Under the pieces are notes generated by a model. That model made no database searches. It saw nothing but the letters and a program-made list of their open reading frames with translations, and had not been told where the DNA came from. Position numbers and translations under genes: made by a program. DNA of 7,302 nt. Source: RGIG3009 sp045603285 (GTDB lineage Bacteria > Bacillota > Clostridia > Oscillospirales > Acutalibacteraceae). Shown one piece after another: positions 6,441-7,302 of the stretch. The stretch covers positions 1 to 7,302 of the forward strand of contig JAZULW010000040.1 in NCBI GenBank assembly GCA_045603285.1, in the 5' to 3' direction. Numbering within the stretch: position 1 is the first letter of the stretch; every line of letters begins with the position of its first letter.

Positions 6441-6617
6441 TCAAACATAACGCCTTTCTATATTTTGCAACTGATTTTCTTTAAGTTCCTTTAGTTTTCT
6501 TTGACCTATATTCACATAAATGCAGTCGGCACACGCACCCGTTATATCTACCTTAATTTCCTCTAAAAGACAGTTGTTATTTCTTTGGTAGATGCAGAAA
6601 ATATTTTCACAAGTCAT
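6441..6617 (-). CDS. Small Cys-rich protein, putative metal-binding
   Basis: A 58-aa protein beginning MTCENIFCIYQ. Two similar Cys motifs are visible, each containing the triplet CIY: C3-x4-C8-I-Y near the N-terminus and C29-x2-C32-I-Y in GACADCIYVNI, with a further Cys at 16. Five cysteines in 58 residues suggest a small zinc- or other metal-binding or redox protein. The C-terminal 20 residues are a charged helix (RKLKELKENQLQNIERR). I recall similar short hypothetical proteins in Clostridia but know no function. Support for coding: excellent ribosome site AAAGGGTGAT (6621-6630) just before the ATG, terminator right after the stop, AT-rich codon use like its divergent neighbour and unlike rmuC. 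It is divergent from the 59-aa gene at 6722. Confidence 0.78.
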   Translation of the reverse strand: MTCENIFCIYQRNNNCLLEEIKVDITGACADCIYVNIGQRKLKELKENQLQNIERRYV

Positions 6618-6659
6618 AGAATCACCCTTTAAACTATATCATACAAAGAAACAAAATGC

Positions 6660-6673
6660 AACCATAAATGGTT
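6660..6673. promoter_or_regulatory. Palindrome between the divergent small genes, candidate operator
   Basis: AACCAT and ATGGTT flank a 2-bp centre. It lies in the 104-base divergent intergenic region, about 17-20 bases upstream of a possible -10 (TATGAT, minus, 6643-6638) of the Cys-rich gene, so it would cover that promoter's -35 region. A second short symmetry, CCGAAAACGG, follows at 6686-6695. Ribbon-helix-helix proteins often bind such short palindromes near their own genes, so autoregulation by the 59-aa protein is plausible. This is an inference; the promoters themselves are weak matches. Confidence 0.4.
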
Positions 6674-6721
6674 ATATAAACACAACCGAAAACGGACATA
6701 ATATTGTTTTGGGTGATGAGT

Positions 6722-6901
6722 ATGTTTAAAATTGACAATGAACTAAAAAACGCCAACACACCGCGCACTGTACGATTTACCGAATCGCTTTTTGAGCAAC
6801 TTAACAAAACTGCGGCAAATAACAATATTTCCTTTAATTTGCTTGTGTTACAGTGCTGTAAATACGCGCTTGATAACATAGAAAGCGAAGAAAACAAATA
6901 A
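6722..6901 (+). CDS. Ribbon-helix-helix-like small protein
   Basis: A 59-aa protein. The segment PRTVRFTESLFEQLNKTAA followed by NNNISFNLLVLQCCKYALDN fits the ribbon-helix-helix (Arc/MetJ-like) pattern: a short beta strand with alternating residues (TVRF, about 16-19), helix A (about 21-32), a turn with NISF, and helix B (about 38-52). Such proteins dimerise and bind DNA as repressors, antitoxins or plasmid and phage regulators. Start choice: the ATG at 6722 follows GGGTGAT (6711-6717) at normal spacing; an ATG two codons upstream (6716) overlaps that site and is less likely. It is AT-rich compared with rmuC. No toxin gene follows: the next DNA is the duplicated rmuC end. The N-terminal ten residues (MFKIDNELKN) are polar and probably flexible. 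Confidence 0.78.
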   Translation: MFKIDNELKNANTPRTVRFTESLFEQLNKTAANNNISFNLLVLQCCKYALDNIESEENK

Positions 6902-6910
6902 GGAAAGCAA

Positions 6911-7016
6911 CCGCAACGAGATGATTCAAAAGAAACTCCGCAAGGTGGAGGAGCTGGAAAGCGGCGAAGCGGACAGTTTGTTGTCGCTGGCCGCACCCGA
7001 GATGGACGAAGAATGA
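6911..7016 (+). pseudogene. Duplicated 3' end of rmuC (direct repeat copy 2)
   Basis: This fragment encodes exactly the last 34 residues of RmuC, from RNEMIQKKLRK to APEMDEE, and the stop. It has no own start: in-frame codons upstream belong to other DNA and the region begins ten bases after the stop of the 59-aa gene. Three third-base differences from the intact gene are all silent, as if it had evolved inside a functional rmuC before being placed here. An internal ATG (6921) could give at most a 31-residue peptide, without a well-spaced ribosome site. It is most likely a remnant or junction repeat rather than an expressed gene. Confidence 0.85.
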
Positions 7017-7022
7017 AAAAGG

Positions 7023-7051
7023 TTGACAAACGTTCACAGAGGTGATAAAAT
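7023..7051 (+). promoter_or_regulatory. Strong promoter upstream of the lipoprotein leader
   Basis: A perfect TTGACA (7023-7028) and TAAAAT (7046-7051) are 17 nt apart. The -35 begins only six bases after the stop of the duplicated rmuC end. Transcription should start around 7056-7058, giving about 125 bases of leader before the lipoprotein start codon. Confidence 0.88.
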
Positions 7052-7054
7052 AGG

Positions 7055-7161
7055 GGTGTAGGAAGCGGTATGAGTAGACAAAGGGAGACCCTATGACTCG
7101 ATCGGTACACCAAAAACAAAACCGTTAAGCGCACAACTTCGGGAAAGTTGTGCCCTTTTTT
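7055..7161 (+). ncRNA. Candidate structured leader or attenuator RNA
   Basis: The region between promoter and terminator can fold. GGTGTA (7055-7060) pairs perfectly with TACACC (7106-7111). Inside, GAGT-AGA-CA-A-AGGG pairs with CCCT-A-TG-ACTC (7072-7085 with 7089-7099) as a hairpin with a 3-nt bulge, an A-A mismatch and an AGA loop. An A-rich linker (7112-7121) follows, and ACCG (7121-7124) could pair back to CGGT (7066-7069), a possible pseudoknot. The intrinsic terminator closes the segment. I do not recognise it as a known riboswitch class. It could be a standalone small RNA, a ligand- or protein-controlled attenuator, or a peptide-coded leader (two micro-ORFs overlap here). Structure was judged by eye only. 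Confidence 0.4.
7131..7161 (+). terminator. Intrinsic terminator before the lipoprotein gene
   Basis: GCACAACTT (7131-7139) pairs perfectly with AAGTTGTGC (7145-7153) around CGGGA, followed by CC and six T (7156-7161). It stands between the strong promoter at 7023 and the lipoprotein ribosome site at 7169-7177. No promoter fits between it and the start codon, so lipoprotein expression from this promoter would require read-through or antitermination. Confidence 0.88.
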
Positions 7162-7183
7162 GCACCCGAAAGGAGAGAAATGT

Positions 7184-7302
7184 ATGAAAAAGGGACGAAT
7201 GGGGATAACAGCGTTGGCATTTGCCATACTGTTGTGTGCGTGTACGCAAGGCTCTCCCGACGGGACGACCACCGAAACCGTCACCACGACCACCGTGCAG
7301 AC
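7184..7302 (+). CDS. Lipoprotein, N-terminal part only (runs off the window)
   Basis: Only the first 39 codons are present. MKKGRMGITALAFAILLCAC is a type II signal peptide: a positive start (KKGR), a hydrophobic core, and the lipobox Leu-Cys-Ala with Cys20 as the lipidated residue. After it comes a Thr-rich, low-complexity linker (TTTETVTTTTV) of the kind that spaces surface lipoproteins, for example solute-binding proteins, from the membrane. The ATG is preceded by AAAGGAGAG (7169-7177) at good spacing. The mature domain is not in the window, so substrate or function cannot be stated. Confidence 0.85.
   Translation, partial: MKKGRMGITALAFAILLCACTQGSPDGTTTETVTTTTVQ

Noticed and set aside
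5137..6444. Long open frame on the minus strand opposite rmuC (435 codons)
   Set aside because: His/Gln/Arg-rich antisense shadow of rmuC, without a family signature or ribosome site.
6722..7016. Toxin-antitoxin pair with the RHH-like protein as antitoxin
   Set aside because: No toxin-like gene follows; the downstream DNA is a truncated rmuC end. The divergent Cys-rich gene does not resemble a known toxin.
6189..7016. CRISPR-like or tandem repeat array
   Set aside because: Only two copies, 722 bp apart, and the repeat is protein-coding rmuC sequence.
6634..7293. 219-codon open frame on the minus strand across the island and leader
   Set aside because: It crosses the plus-strand RHH-like gene, the rmuC-end repeat, a promoter and a terminator; the translation has no consistent composition or motif.

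Overview
The window looks like a chromosomal segment of a Gram-positive, Clostridia-type bacterium, probably from the Oscillospirales/Ruminococcaceae area. The basis is the Firmicutes-type holB-ricT neighbourhood, strong GGAGG-like ribosome binding sites, sigma-A-like promoters with 17-nt spacers, and a moderately GC-rich coding style. The taxonomic placement is an inference from gene content, not a search result.

Left part, minus strand (1-3062): a glyceraldehyde-3-phosphate dehydrogenase gene (gap) with its own promoter and terminator. A promoter palindrome sits over the gap -10 element. Upstream of it are two integral membrane protein genes of unassigned function. One has eight predicted membrane segments and an acidic, proline-rich tail. 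The other has six segments and conserved-looking His/Asp/Glu motifs resembling the YjdF/DUF2238 type.

Middle part, plus strand (3145-6330): a promoter of near-consensus quality drives an apparent operon holB-ricT-rmuC. It encodes the DNA polymerase III delta-prime clamp-loader subunit, a PSP1-domain Ric complex protein with six clustered cysteines, and a RmuC-family recombination-associated protein. A perfect 16-bp-stem terminator ends it.

Right part (6331-7302): an AT-rich island interrupts the rmuC 3' region. It holds two tiny divergent genes: a 58-aa Cys-rich protein (minus) and a 59-aa ribbon-helix-helix-like protein (plus), separated by a short palindrome. The island is followed by a second copy of the last 35 codons of rmuC (stop included), 722 bp from the first, with three differences that are all synonymous. 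This suggests integration or recombination with a diverged rmuC allele, or a strain-mixture assembly join. After the repeat comes a strong promoter, a roughly 100-nt leader with a possible folded structure and overlapping micro-ORFs, an intrinsic terminator, and then the start of a lipoprotein gene that runs off the window. Because no promoter fits between that terminator and the lipoprotein start, the leader is a candidate attenuator or riboregulator. The duplication/island and this leader are the most noteworthy parts of the window.
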